A stretch of 64,000 nt of DNA from the NCBI RefSeq assembly GCF_012641405.1, contig NZ_JABAII010000010.1:1-64000 (forward strand), written 5' to 3'. Below are positions 53,172-61,435 of the stretch, in pieces. The first letter of the stretch is position 1; every line of letters starts with the position of its first letter. This stretch comes from Rhizobium sp. P40RR-XXII (GTDB taxonomy: Bacteria > Pseudomonadota > Alphaproteobacteria > Rhizobiales > Rhizobiaceae). Position numbers and translations under genes: made by a program. Under the pieces are notes generated by a model. It saw nothing but the letters and a program-made list of their open reading frames with translations. It searched no databases and was not told the origin of the DNA.

Positions 53172-54124
53172 CGCAGCCTCGGGTTTGACAGGATTGCGAC
53201 GATATCGGCGGCGGTGATCAGCAGGAGATAACCAAGGCAAAAGATCATCGCGCAGCTCTGGATGAGCGGGAGATCGCGGGTCGCGACTGCGTCCACCATC
53301 AATTTGGCGATACCCGGATAGTTGAAGATGGTCTCGACGATGATTACGCCGCCAACGAGATAAGAGAGCGAAAGCGCGATCGCGTTGACGATCGGCCCGA
53401 GCGCATTGGGCAATGCGTGTTTGAACACCATGCGACCGCGCGAGGCGCCCTTGAGCAGGGCCATTTCCACGTAGGGTGTCTTTAGCGTCTCGATCAGCGC
53501 CGCCCGGGTCATGCGGATCATCTGGGCCGATATGACGAAGGTCAGCGAAATGACCGGCATGGCATAGATCTTCAGAAGGTCGAAGACGCTATGTGCTTCG
53601 CTGATCGAAGACAGTGCCGGTAGCCAGCGCAGATAAACGGCGAACAACAGCACGGCAAGCGTCGCGACCATGAATTCGGGTACTGATATGACGCCGATGG
53701 AAATGATCGTGACGGCCCGATCGTAATAGGAGCCGCGAAGCATGGCCGAAGTAATGCCAAGCAGGAGTGCAAGCGGGACCGAGACGAGCGTCGTGATGGC
53801 GGCAAGCTCCAGCGTCGCCGTCAGGCGGCGTCCGATCAGCTCCGCAACGGGCATATTGTTTGCATAAGAGGTGCCGAGGTCGCCCTTCATCAGGCCCATC
53901 AGCCATTCCAGGAATCGCAGGATCGCAGGATCGTCGAGATGCATTGCCTTGCGCAGGCCGGCAACCGCTTCGGGCGTCGCCGCCTGGCCGAGCAGGATGG
54001 AGGCCGTGTCTCCCGGCAGCATGCTGGTTGCGAAAAAGACGGCGAACGACACGATCAGCAAGGTGATGACCGCGATGAAGAGCCGGTTTAGGACAAGAAT
54101 GGAGACCTCGGATCTCAAAGGCAA
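53168..54124 (-). CDS. Peptide-type ABC transporter permease (DppB family)
   Basis: 318 aa. Start uncertain: TTG 54124 is used (AGGAG close by), TTG 54115 is also possible; no ATG/GTG fits before the first helix (LNRLFIAVITLLIVSFAVFF). Family features: LPGDTASILLGQAATPEAVAGLRKAMHLD and the EAA loop KGASRGRMVFKHALPNALGPIV. An 88-nt gap with a stem-loop separates it from the binding-protein gene. Confidence 0.87.
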   Translation of the reverse strand: MPLRSEVSILVLNRLFIAVITLLIVSFAVFFATSMLPGDTASILLGQAATPEAVAGLRKAMHLDDPAILRFLEWLMGLMKGDLGTSYANNMPVAELIGRRLTATLELAAITTLVSVPLALLLGITSAMLRGSYYDRAVTIISIGVISVPEFMVATLAVLLFAVYLRWLPALSSISEAHSVFDLLKIYAMPVISLTFVISAQMIRMTRAALIETLKTPYVEMALLKGASRGRMVFKHALPNALGPIVNAIALSLSYLVGGVIIVETIFNYPGIAKLMVDAVATRDLPLIQSCAMIFCLGYLLLITAADIVAILSNPRLR

Positions 54125-54171
54125 TGCTCCTGCGGCGATCTACGAAACGAACGGCGTTCGTGAGCGGAGGT

Positions 54172-54198
54172 CCCCGGGCGGCTTTGCGCCGTCCGGGG
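54172..54198 (-). other. Strong intercistronic stem-loop between binding protein and permease
   Basis: 11-bp arms with one mismatch: CCCCGGGCGGC (54172-54182) and GCCGTCCGGGG (54188-54198) around TTTGC. It lies 15 nt after the binding-protein stop on the leftward transcript. No U-run follows. Expected to stabilise the upstream, highly expressed part of the message or attenuate readthrough. Confidence 0.6.
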
Positions 54199-54212
54199 AG
54201 GTTCAACGGCCG

Positions 54213-55823
54213 CTAGGCATCGAGCCATAGATACTCCGCCATTGCGTAACCCATCATGCCACCGAGCGGGTTGGCTTCCAATCCGTTCACCTTGCTCGAA
54301 AGTGCGTCCACATTCGAAATATAGGCCGGGATGATGGTCCCTGCTTCTTCAGCGACCATCACCTGCATTTCGGCGTAGATCTGCTTGCGCTTGGCCTGAT
54401 CCAGCAAGCCGCGGGCTTCGATAAGCATCTTGTCGAATTTTTCCGACTTGTACTGGCTCTCGTTCCACGGTGCGTTCGAAGCATAGAGAAGCGAAAACAG
54501 GATGTCGGGCGTCGGGCGCGGATTGATATTGCCGAAATGGATCGGCGCCTTCAGCCAATAATTATCCCAATAGCCATCGGAGGGAACGCGCTGGACGTCG
54601 AGCTTCATGCCGATGTTGGCGCCGGCCGCCTGGATGATCATCGCCATGTCGATCGACGAGGTTGCCGCGTCCGAGGCTATCACTGGAATGGATTGCCCGA
54701 GCACGCCTGCCTTCTGGAAATGGAACTTGGCCTTGTCCGGATCGAAGGCCTTCGGCTTCAGATCGTTGTTATGATAGATGTTGGCGGGGGAAACGGGCTG
54801 ATCATTGGCAACTTCGCCAAGGCCGCGCAAGGCCGACTTGACGATCTGCTCGCGATTGACCAGGGACTTCATGCCATCGATGAAGTCCTTCTTGTTGCCC
54901 GGCGTCATGTCGAGGCGCATGTTGAGATTGGTATAATTGCCGCTGGTCGTTTTCGACAGCGTAAAGCCCGACTGGCCGTCGATCAGCTTCATGGCGCGTG
55001 GATTGATCGAAGCGGCGTAGTGAATGTCGCCCGAAAGCAGTGCATTGACGCGGGCATTGTCGTCGCTGATCGCAAAGAATTCAAAGGAATCGAGATAGGG
55101 CTGGCCGGATTTCCAGTAGTTCTTGTTCTTCTCCACGACCGAGCGATTGCCCGGATCGAAGGTTTTGAGAACGAACGCCCCGGTGCCATTGCCTTTCGAG
55201 AAGTCGGTCGTGCCGTCGGCGACGATCATGAAGTGATGCAGGGCGAGAATGGTCGGCAGGTCGGCGTTCGGGTCGGCCAGGGTGATCTCGACCGTCGACT
55301 TGTCGACAGCCTTGAAGCCGCTCATCTGCGCGGCAATCTTGGCGACTTTCGAGCCGACGCCGGGGTCGAGATGGCGTTTGAGCGAGAAGACGACGTCGTC
55401 GGCCGTCAGCTCCTTGCCGTCATGGAACGTCACGCCCTTGCGCAGCTTGACCGTCCAGGTCTTGGCGTCCTTGCTTTCGATGCTTTCGGCAAGCTCCATC
55501 TGCGTCACGCCGGCTTTATCGATGAGGGTCAGGCGATTGTAGAGGGAACAGCAGCGCACATAATCCGTGGACAGCGAGGCCTTGGCAGGATCGAGCGTAT
55601 CGGCGGTCGAGGACGACCAGCCGGCCGCTTTCAGATGGCCGCCGGATTTGGGCGTGGCCGCGACGGCATTCGACGCGCGGCCGAGCACCAGGCCACCCGC
55701 CGACATGGCGACGCCGCCCGCCAGAAGCATGGTGAGAAGTTCGCGGCGGGTGGCGCCCCGACGAATGGCATTCTCGACCATTGCGTCATCCGAGGCAGTC
55801 CAGTTCATGATCTTGTCGTTCAT
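54213..55823 (-). CDS. Peptide-type ABC transporter binding protein (family 5)
   Basis: 536 aa. N-terminus carries a twin-arginine-like motif (RRGATRRELLTMLLAGG) before a hydrophobic stretch, so Tat export is likely. Mature family 5 blocks: TLDPAKASLSTDYVRCC, LRKGVTFHDGKELTADDVVFSLKRH, NGTGAFVLKTFDPG, AISDDNARVNALLSGDIHY, and a C-terminal LLDQAKRKQIYAEMQVMVAEE. It captures the substrate for the permeases downstream. Confidence 0.92.
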   Translation of the reverse strand: MNDKIMNWTASDDAMVENAIRRGATRRELLTMLLAGGVAMSAGGLVLGRASNAVAATPKSGGHLKAAGWSSSTADTLDPAKASLSTDYVRCCSLYNRLTLIDKAGVTQMELAESIESKDAKTWTVKLRKGVTFHDGKELTADDVVFSLKRHLDPGVGSKVAKIAAQMSGFKAVDKSTVEITLADPNADLPTILALHHFMIVADGTTDFSKGNGTGAFVLKTFDPGNRSVVEKNKNYWKSGQPYLDSFEFFAISDDNARVNALLSGDIHYAASINPRAMKLIDGQSGFTLSKTTSGNYTNLNMRLDMTPGNKKDFIDGMKSLVNREQIVKSALRGLGEVANDQPVSPANIYHNNDLKPKAFDPDKAKFHFQKAGVLGQSIPVIASDAATSSIDMAMIIQAAGANIGMKLDVQRVPSDGYWDNYWLKAPIHFGNINPRPTPDILFSLLYASNAPWNESQYKSEKFDKMLIEARGLLDQAKRKQIYAEMQVMVAEEAGTIIPAYISNVDALSSKVNGLEANPLGGMMGYAMAEYLWLDA

Positions 55824-55886
55824 GTCATTCCCCTTTTTCTGGTTGGCAGTCTGCTTTTTATTGGATGCGACGATGGTGACGGCCGG

Positions 55887-56603
55887 TCAGGCTGCCTGCA
55901 GCGCCCTCACGGCTTCGGCGAGTTCGGCCATGGATTTGAAGTGGAAATCCGGCGTGGTGAATTCGGCCGGTTCGATGGTGCCGCCATATCCGCGCTGCGC
56001 GTGCCGGCGCTGGATCCAGCAATTCGTCATCCCCAATTGCCGGGATACGCCGATATCGTGGTACTGGCTCTGCGCTACGTGGAGAATGTCGTCCTTGCCG
56101 GCATTCTCGCCGGCCACGAAGTCGAAAACCTTGTGAAAGAAGGCCGGGTCGGGTTTTTCGGTGCCGGTGTCGTCGGCGGTAAAGGCAGCGTGAAAGGGAT
56201 GTCCAAGTTCCGCCGAGAAATGTTCGAAGGCCCAACGGCGGGCGTTCGTCATGGCGATAAGCCGATATTTGTGGGCAAGCTGCGCCAAAGCTTCGGCACT
56301 GTCGGGAAAGGCTTTCCATAGTCTGGCGGAATCGCGCAGGCGCTCACCATAGGTCTCGTCGGCCGGCAAACCGAGTTTCGGGGCGATGGCGAGATAGACA
56401 CGCACGAGATCATCGGGAAACAGATCCGCATCCTCGGCGTAGCGGGCGGCGCGATAGAGAGCGAGCGCCTCCTCACCGTCGATCGTCACCTTCGCCTCAG
56501 CTGCAATTTCGTTGAAGCAGGCTTTCAGGCCGCCTTCGAAGTCGATCAGCGTTCCGACAACGTCGAAGCTCATATATTTGAATTCTGCCAATGACTTAGT
56601 CAT
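55887..56603 (-). CDS. HAD superfamily hydrolase, haloacid dehalogenase type II-like (1)
   Basis: 238 aa, first gene of the transporter unit. Motif I SFDVVGTLIDFEGGL with the nucleophile Asp14, motif II AMTNARRWAF, motif III K in TEKPDPAFFHKV, and motif IV with the region DDILHVAQSQYHDIGVSRQLGMTNCWIQR. These match L-2-haloacid dehalogenase relatives, but the true substrate in such clusters is unproven. It is a paralogue of the HAD at 59389. A 63-nt gap precedes the binding-protein gene. Confidence 0.85.
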   Translation of the reverse strand: MTKSLAEFKYMSFDVVGTLIDFEGGLKACFNEIAAEAKVTIDGEEALALYRAARYAEDADLFPDDLVRVYLAIAPKLGLPADETYGERLRDSARLWKAFPDSAEALAQLAHKYRLIAMTNARRWAFEHFSAELGHPFHAAFTADDTGTEKPDPAFFHKVFDFVAGENAGKDDILHVAQSQYHDIGVSRQLGMTNCWIQRRHAQRGYGGTIEPAEFTTPDFHFKSMAELAEAVRALQAA

Positions 56604-56773
56604 GTCTTACCCCAGTCTGCTTGCTGGCGGCACCGGGCGGCCGCCTTGCGGAAGGTTATGCTGTTCCCAGGCCCACTTGTTTTCTGACGTTCCCGAATTT
56701 GCCGGGATGGACCTTCATTAAGGACAAGTTTGGCACTTCGACCGCGCCGTTTGCGCCGAATCGGACTAGTGAT

Positions 56774-56790
56774 GCGGCACAAAATTCTGA
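56774..56790. promoter_or_regulatory. Lrp-type motif site 3 (upstream of HAD-transporter unit)
   Basis: GCGGCACAAAATTCTGA. Together with the preceding AT it agrees with site 1 at 16 of 18 positions (ATGCGGCAYAARATTCTG). It lies 170 nt upstream of the HAD start in the gap behind the aminotransferase gene, where the transporter operon promoter must be. Confidence 0.55.
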
Positions 56791-56833
56791 AAAACGCCTG
56801 CTCGCGGTATATCGGTCCCGGGTCTTGGCGGGT

Positions 56834-58210
56834 TCAGTCCCTGAGCGCCCGACGGACGTCGGGATCTTCGAGTGTCTGATCAAGCGTTCTTTCCGTTCGT
56901 TCGATGATCGCGTCGATATCGGCATCCGTGCAGCAAAGCGGCGGAGCATACCCCAGCACGCCGTTGTTGAAGGCGCGGACCACCAGGCCGTTTTCCCAGG
57001 CTCGGTCGAAAATCCGTCGTGACGGCTGGGTCTCAACGGGCAGCGGCGTCTTTGCGGCCTTGTCCACGACCAGCTCGATCGCAGCCAGCATGCCTCGGCC
57101 GCGGACGTCGCCCACCAGGGGATGATCTCTCAGGCTTTCAAGGCCGGCCATCAGCCTCGCGCCGGCTTTTCTGCCGTTTTCGAGCAGTCCGCCTTCGTAA
57201 AGTTTCAATACCTCCAGGCCGACGGCGGCACTGACCGGATGGGCGGAATAGGTGTAGCCATGCCCCACGGCGGAAGCTCCCGCTCCGTCGGCAATGACCT
57301 GATAGACGTGATCCGCCATGAAGACGGCGCCCATTGGAACGTAGCCGGAGGTGAGCCCTTTCGCCGTGGTGATGAAGTCGGGAACGATCTCGTCTTCGGA
57401 GCAGGCGAAAAGCGGGCCTGTCCGGCCGAAGCCTGTGATCACTTCGTCGGCGACGAAGAGAATGTCGAGCTCCTTGCAGAGGCCCCGCATGGCCTTCATC
57501 CATCCCTTCGGCGGGACGATCACCCCGCCCGAGCCCTGGATCGGTTCGGCGTAGAACGCGGCGACGCGGTTTGCTCCAATCGCGTCGACCTTCGTCCTGA
57601 GTGCGGCGAGAGACGCCTGGATGATGGCGTTCGCATCCTGCCCGACGGGATTGCGATAGGGATAGGGTGACGGAATCTTGTGCTGCCAGTCGAGGGGAAC
57701 GCCGAAGCCGGCATGGAAGTTGGGGAGGGCGGTCAGCCCGGCACCGACCGTCGAAGAGCCGTGATAGCCCTGCTGGATCGAGATGAACTGATCGCGTTGC
57801 GGTTGGCCGCGCGCATACCAGTAGTACCGGATGAAGCGGACGGTACTGTCGATAGCATCCGAGCCGCCCAGTGTGAAATAGATGTGGTTGAGGTCGCCGG
57901 GCGCGCGTTCGGCGAGCTCGGCGGCAAGGCGGATGGCCGATTCGCAGCCAAGACCGAAATAGGCTGTCGCATAGGGAAGCTCGCGCATCTGGCGAGCCGC
58001 CGCCTCCACGATCGTTTCGTGACCGTAGCCGGCGTTGACGCACCAAAGACCCGCGAAACCATCCACCAGCTGGCGGCCTTGAGCATCGGTGATCGTCGCT
58101 CCCTTGGCGGATGAAAGCACCCGCACGCCTTGCTGCTCATGGCCGCGATAGGAGGCTACCGGATGGACCAGATGGGCGCGATCGAGCTCGATGAGGGAAT
58201 TGCTGTACAT
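56834..58210 (-). CDS. Class III PLP aminotransferase
   Basis: 458 aa from ATG 58210, with GGAGAAGACC upstream. PLP landmarks: YFTLGGSDAIDS, YHGSSTVGAG, EPIQGSGGVIVPP, D255 in LFVADEVITGFGRTG and the Schiff-base lysine K284 in FITTAKGLTSGY. Family members (beta-alanine, putrescine or GABA:pyruvate transaminases) convert omega-amino groups to aldehydes. Cotranscribed with the GNAT gene 13 nt upstream. Fits with the aldehyde dehydrogenase at 61436. Confidence 0.9.
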   Translation of the reverse strand: MYSNSLIELDRAHLVHPVASYRGHEQQGVRVLSSAKGATITDAQGRQLVDGFAGLWCVNAGYGHETIVEAAARQMRELPYATAYFGLGCESAIRLAAELAERAPGDLNHIYFTLGGSDAIDSTVRFIRYYWYARGQPQRDQFISIQQGYHGSSTVGAGLTALPNFHAGFGVPLDWQHKIPSPYPYRNPVGQDANAIIQASLAALRTKVDAIGANRVAAFYAEPIQGSGGVIVPPKGWMKAMRGLCKELDILFVADEVITGFGRTGPLFACSEDEIVPDFITTAKGLTSGYVPMGAVFMADHVYQVIADGAGASAVGHGYTYSAHPVSAAVGLEVLKLYEGGLLENGRKAGARLMAGLESLRDHPLVGDVRGRGMLAAIELVVDKAAKTPLPVETQPSRRIFDRAWENGLVVRAFNNGVLGYAPPLCCTDADIDAIIERTERTLDQTLEDPDVRRALRD

Positions 58211-58223
58211 GGTCTTCTCCGGA

Positions 58224-59063
58224 TCAGCCGAGCGCCTGATTGGCGAGGGCGAAAGTGGTGACGGTCGAGGAATTGCTGCGCTTGATAACGGGGTTCGCCA
58301 TGGTGATGCCGCCACCGACATGGACAAGCGAATGGCTGGCCAGCCATGGTCCAAGACCAGTTTCCGCGCCGGTGTCGACGCGCAGGAACGCGCCGGTTTT
58401 CCGGCTCATGAAGTGGGACAGGAGCGATTTCGCGTCTTCGACATTTGGTGCGACGACCGGCCCCACGACCTCGCCTCTGCCGAAGGGACGAAGGCAGGCG
58501 AAGGCGGCGACTTTGCCGTTGCGGCGGATGATCGCGAATTCACCCAGATCGGCAAACCGCGCAATGAGAGCGGAACGATCGGCGCCGAAAGCCTCGCGGT
58601 CGAGCGCTGTAATTGCCAGGATATCGGCCTTGGTCGCCGCTTCGGTGTTTCGCGGTTTCGCAATTGCCGTAACAGGACCTTGGTGTTGAACGACGGCACC
58701 AGTCTGGCGGAACCCCAGCTTTTCATAGAGGGGCAGACCATCGGCGGTCGCGATGAGGCGCAAGGGGCGGTCGTCCGCGAGAGCCAAGGCGGCCTCCATG
58801 AGGCGTCGCCCCAGCCCGCGTCCGCGCATGCTCGCAGCGACGATCACCATATTGATCGTAGCGCAGTCGGTTCCGTAGGGTGTCAGGAGCGTGGTCCCGA
58901 CGACGTCATCGTCAGCCCCAATGGCAACGACACCTTTGCTGAGGTCCAGGGCGACTTTCCAGTCATCCGGGCGATGAGGCCAGCCGGCCTCCTGCGACAA
59001 GCGGACCGCGGCATCCAAATGTTCCGAACCGAAAGGCCTGATTTCTATCTGTCGCTCCTGCAT
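58224..59063 (-). CDS. GNAT-family N-acetyltransferase with C-terminal extension
   Basis: 279 aa from ATG 59063, fixed by GAGGAGCGTC. N-terminal GNAT domain (about 1-135) with acetyl-CoA loop MRGRGLGRRLMEAAL and YEKLGFRQTG; the C-terminal half (about 140-275) matches the second domain often fused to such GNATs (DREAFGADRSALIARFAD, FACLRPFGRGEVVGPVVAPN). Often found beside amine catabolism genes; it may acetylate an amine intermediate or protect against it. Divergent from the HAD at 59389. Confidence 0.83.
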   Translation of the reverse strand: MQERQIEIRPFGSEHLDAAVRLSQEAGWPHRPDDWKVALDLSKGVVAIGADDDVVGTTLLTPYGTDCATINMVIVAASMRGRGLGRRLMEAALALADDRPLRLIATADGLPLYEKLGFRQTGAVVQHQGPVTAIAKPRNTEAATKADILAITALDREAFGADRSALIARFADLGEFAIIRRNGKVAAFACLRPFGRGEVVGPVVAPNVEDAKSLLSHFMSRKTGAFLRVDTGAETGLGPWLASHSLVHVGGGITMANPVIKRSNSSTVTTFALANQALG

Positions 59064-59168
59064 GACGCTCCTCGTATTTCTTTTGTCCAAGTGTCGGAGC
59101 GTCGGTGCCGGAAGATTATCTGAAGGCGATGTCCTTGACGGTATCTTTCGCCGTAGCTGCTCACCCTT

Positions 59169-59185
59169 GCCGCATCTTATGCCGT
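59169..59185. promoter_or_regulatory. Lrp-type motif site 4 (GNAT / HAD 2 divergent gap)
   Basis: On the minus strand it reads ACGGCATAAGATGCGGC, sharing GGCATAAGAT with site 1 and GCAT-AAR-ATGC with the perfect site 2. It is in the 325-nt gap 59064-59388, which otherwise shows no gene or recognisable element. Confidence 0.5.
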
Positions 59186-59388
59186 TACCCTCGCTAATGG
59201 CGGTCCCGAGAGTGACCGCGAAAGGCGCCTTTGTCGGTCGTCCCTGCAAGCAAATGCCAAACAAGCGCCGCTATACGAAACTTTCTGCTCCGAACCTTGC
59301 AAAATCAGTGGGCTCCAATGCCGAAAGCAATCCTATTATCTTGGTATCCACCAATCGCCTCGAGGGGCAGCACGCAAGGACGAAGCGC

Positions 59389-60057
59389 ATGACCACCTTC
59401 CGCCCGAAATATATCACCTTCGATTGCCACGGAACGCTGATCAATTTCCAGATGGCGGAAGCTGCCCGCGATCTCTATGGCGATCGTCTGAATGAACAGG
59501 CCATGCTGCAGTTCATCAACAACTTTGCCGCTTACCGGCTCGACGAGATCATGGGCGACTGGAAGCCTTATGCGGACGTGGTGCACAATTCGCTCGAGCG
59601 GACCTGCAAGCGCAGCGGCGTCGCCTTCAAGGAGGAAGACGCCAGGATGGTTTATGAGCGCGTACCCACCTGGGGTCCGCATGCCGAGGTTCCGGCTGGT
59701 CTCGCCAAGGTCGCGAAGGATATTCCGCTCGTCATCCTCTCGAACGCGATGAATAGCCAGATCATGTCAAATGTCGCAAAGCTCGGGGCGCCCTTCCACG
59801 CCGTCTATACGGCGGAGCAGGCCAATGCCTATAAACCGCGCTTCCAGGCCTTCGAATACATGTTCGACATGCTGGGCTGCGGCCCGGAAGATATTCTGCA
59901 TTGCTCGTCCTCCTTCCGCTATGACCTCATGTCGGCTCACGATCTCGGCATCAAGAACAAGGTCTGGGTCAACCGTGGTCACGAGCCGGCCAATCCCTAT
60001 TATGGCTATGTCGAAATCGCCGACATTTCCGGCCTGCCGGGCGTGGTGGGGCTCTGA
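59389..60057 (+). CDS. HAD superfamily hydrolase, haloacid dehalogenase type II-like (2)
   Basis: 222 aa from ATG 59389 with AAGGA 8 nt upstream; the long open frame upstream covers the promoter. Motif I ITFDCHGTLINF, motif II ILSNAMNSQI, motif III K in ANAYKPRFQAF, motif IV DILHCSSSFRYDLMSAHDLGIKNKVWVNR. Same subfamily as the HAD at 55887, yet clearly diverged, so the two are not a recent duplication. Followed 14 nt later by the FAD oxidase. Confidence 0.87.
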   Translation: MTTFRPKYITFDCHGTLINFQMAEAARDLYGDRLNEQAMLQFINNFAAYRLDEIMGDWKPYADVVHNSLERTCKRSGVAFKEEDARMVYERVPTWGPHAEVPAGLAKVAKDIPLVILSNAMNSQIMSNVAKLGAPFHAVYTAEQANAYKPRFQAFEYMFDMLGCGPEDILHCSSSFRYDLMSAHDLGIKNKVWVNRGHEPANPYYGYVEIADISGLPGVVGL

Positions 60058-60071
60058 GAAAGGGCGACCAG

Positions 60072-61346
60072 ATGAAATATTCCTCTTATTGGCACGATAC
60101 GGCGCCCCGCTTTACCGGGGCGGCTATCGGTCCCGTCGAGGGACACTATGATGTCGTCGTCGTGGGTGGCGGCTTCACCGGGCTCGGTGCTGCTCGCCAG
60201 CTCGCCATCGCGGGTGCGAAGGTTCTTGTTCTGGAGGCCGAGACCGTCGGCTTCGGCGCGTCCGGGCGCAATGGCGGCCACCTGAACAATGGTCTGGCGC
60301 ATAGTTACATTGCGGCAAAGGCGCAATTGGGCAAGGAGCGGGCGATCGCGCTCTATCGCGCATTCGATGCGTCGATCGACACGCTCGAAGCGATTATCGC
60401 GGAAGAAGGGATCGACTGCAATTTCCGTCGTGCGGGCAAGCTGAAGCTTGCCTCCAAGCCGCAGCATTTCGAAGGCCTGGCCAGGAATTTCGAAGCAGTG
60501 CATGCCGAGGTCGATCCCGACACCGCGCTGCTTTCAGCGACCGATCTCAAGGACGAGATCGGTTCGCCGTTCCATGGCGCGATGCTTTCGAAGAAAAGCG
60601 CCATGATGCATATGGGGCGCTATGTCGCCGGACTGGCCGAGGCCGCCAGGCGCCGCGGTGCGGTCATCATGGAAGGCGCTGTCCTGACGGAACGCAGCCA
60701 ATCAGGCGGCAGGCACGTCCTCAAGACCACCAAGGGCACCGTCACGGCGGACCAGGTCTTGATCGCGACCGGGGCCTATACGATGGCCAATTTCAGTTAC
60801 TTCCGCCGTCGTATCATGGCGGTCGGCAGTTTCATCGTCGCGACCCGGCCCTTGACGGACGCGGAAGTGGCCTCGGCAATGCCCGGCAACCGCACCTGCG
60901 TGAACACGATGAACATCGGCAACTACTGGCGCCTGTCACCCGACAACCGGCTGATTTTCGGTGGGCGCGCCCGGTTCTCCGCAACGTCGGACCAGCGTTC
61001 CGATGCCAGGAGCGGTGCGATATTGCGCGAGAGCCTCGCCTGCATATTTCCTCAGCTCACCGGGGTTGAGATCGACTATTGCTGGGGCGGTCTCGTCGAC
61101 ATCACCAAGGACCGCTATCCGCGCGCCGGCTATCATGACGGCATCTGGTACGCCATGGGCTATTCAGGTCATGGCGCGCAGCTTTCCACGCATCTCGGCA
61201 TGACGATTGCCGATGCGATGCTGGGAAGGCCGGACCGCAATCCGCTCAAGGGGCTCGATTGGCCGGCTGTTCCCGGCCATTTCGGTAAGCCGTGGTTCCT
61301 GCCCCTGGTCGGCTTGTATTACAAAACGCTCGACAAATTTCAGTGA
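60072..61346 (+). CDS. FAD-dependent oxidase, PuuB/OrdL-like
   Basis: 424 aa. N-terminal KYSSYWHDTAP segment before the Rossmann (VVVVGGGFTGLGAARQLAIAGAKVLVLE) and the family signature GFGASGRNGGHLNNGLAHSY; C-terminal CWGGLVDITKDRYPRAGYHDGIWYAMGYSGHGAQLSTHLG. These are typical of gamma-glutamylputrescine oxidase and its relatives. Would oxidise a (modified) amine to an aldehyde. In an operon with HAD 2. Confidence 0.88.
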   Translation: MKYSSYWHDTAPRFTGAAIGPVEGHYDVVVVGGGFTGLGAARQLAIAGAKVLVLEAETVGFGASGRNGGHLNNGLAHSYIAAKAQLGKERAIALYRAFDASIDTLEAIIAEEGIDCNFRRAGKLKLASKPQHFEGLARNFEAVHAEVDPDTALLSATDLKDEIGSPFHGAMLSKKSAMMHMGRYVAGLAEAARRRGAVIMEGAVLTERSQSGGRHVLKTTKGTVTADQVLIATGAYTMANFSYFRRRIMAVGSFIVATRPLTDAEVASAMPGNRTCVNTMNIGNYWRLSPDNRLIFGGRARFSATSDQRSDARSGAILRESLACIFPQLTGVEIDYCWGGLVDITKDRYPRAGYHDGIWYAMGYSGHGAQLSTHLGMTIADAMLGRPDRNPLKGLDWPAVPGHFGKPWFLPLVGLYYKTLDKFQ

Positions 61347-61435
61347 TATCAGCCGGTGGCGGGTTTTGACGAAATCATCAGCGCAAAAGAGAGGGGCCGC
61401 ACTTGCGCCCCCTTTTCAATCCCACATGCCGGAGC

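Noticed and set aside
54537..56321. 594-aa plus-strand open frame across the binding protein and HAD genes
   Set aside because: It spans two recognised minus-strand genes and their intergenic gap, with no domain I can recognise.
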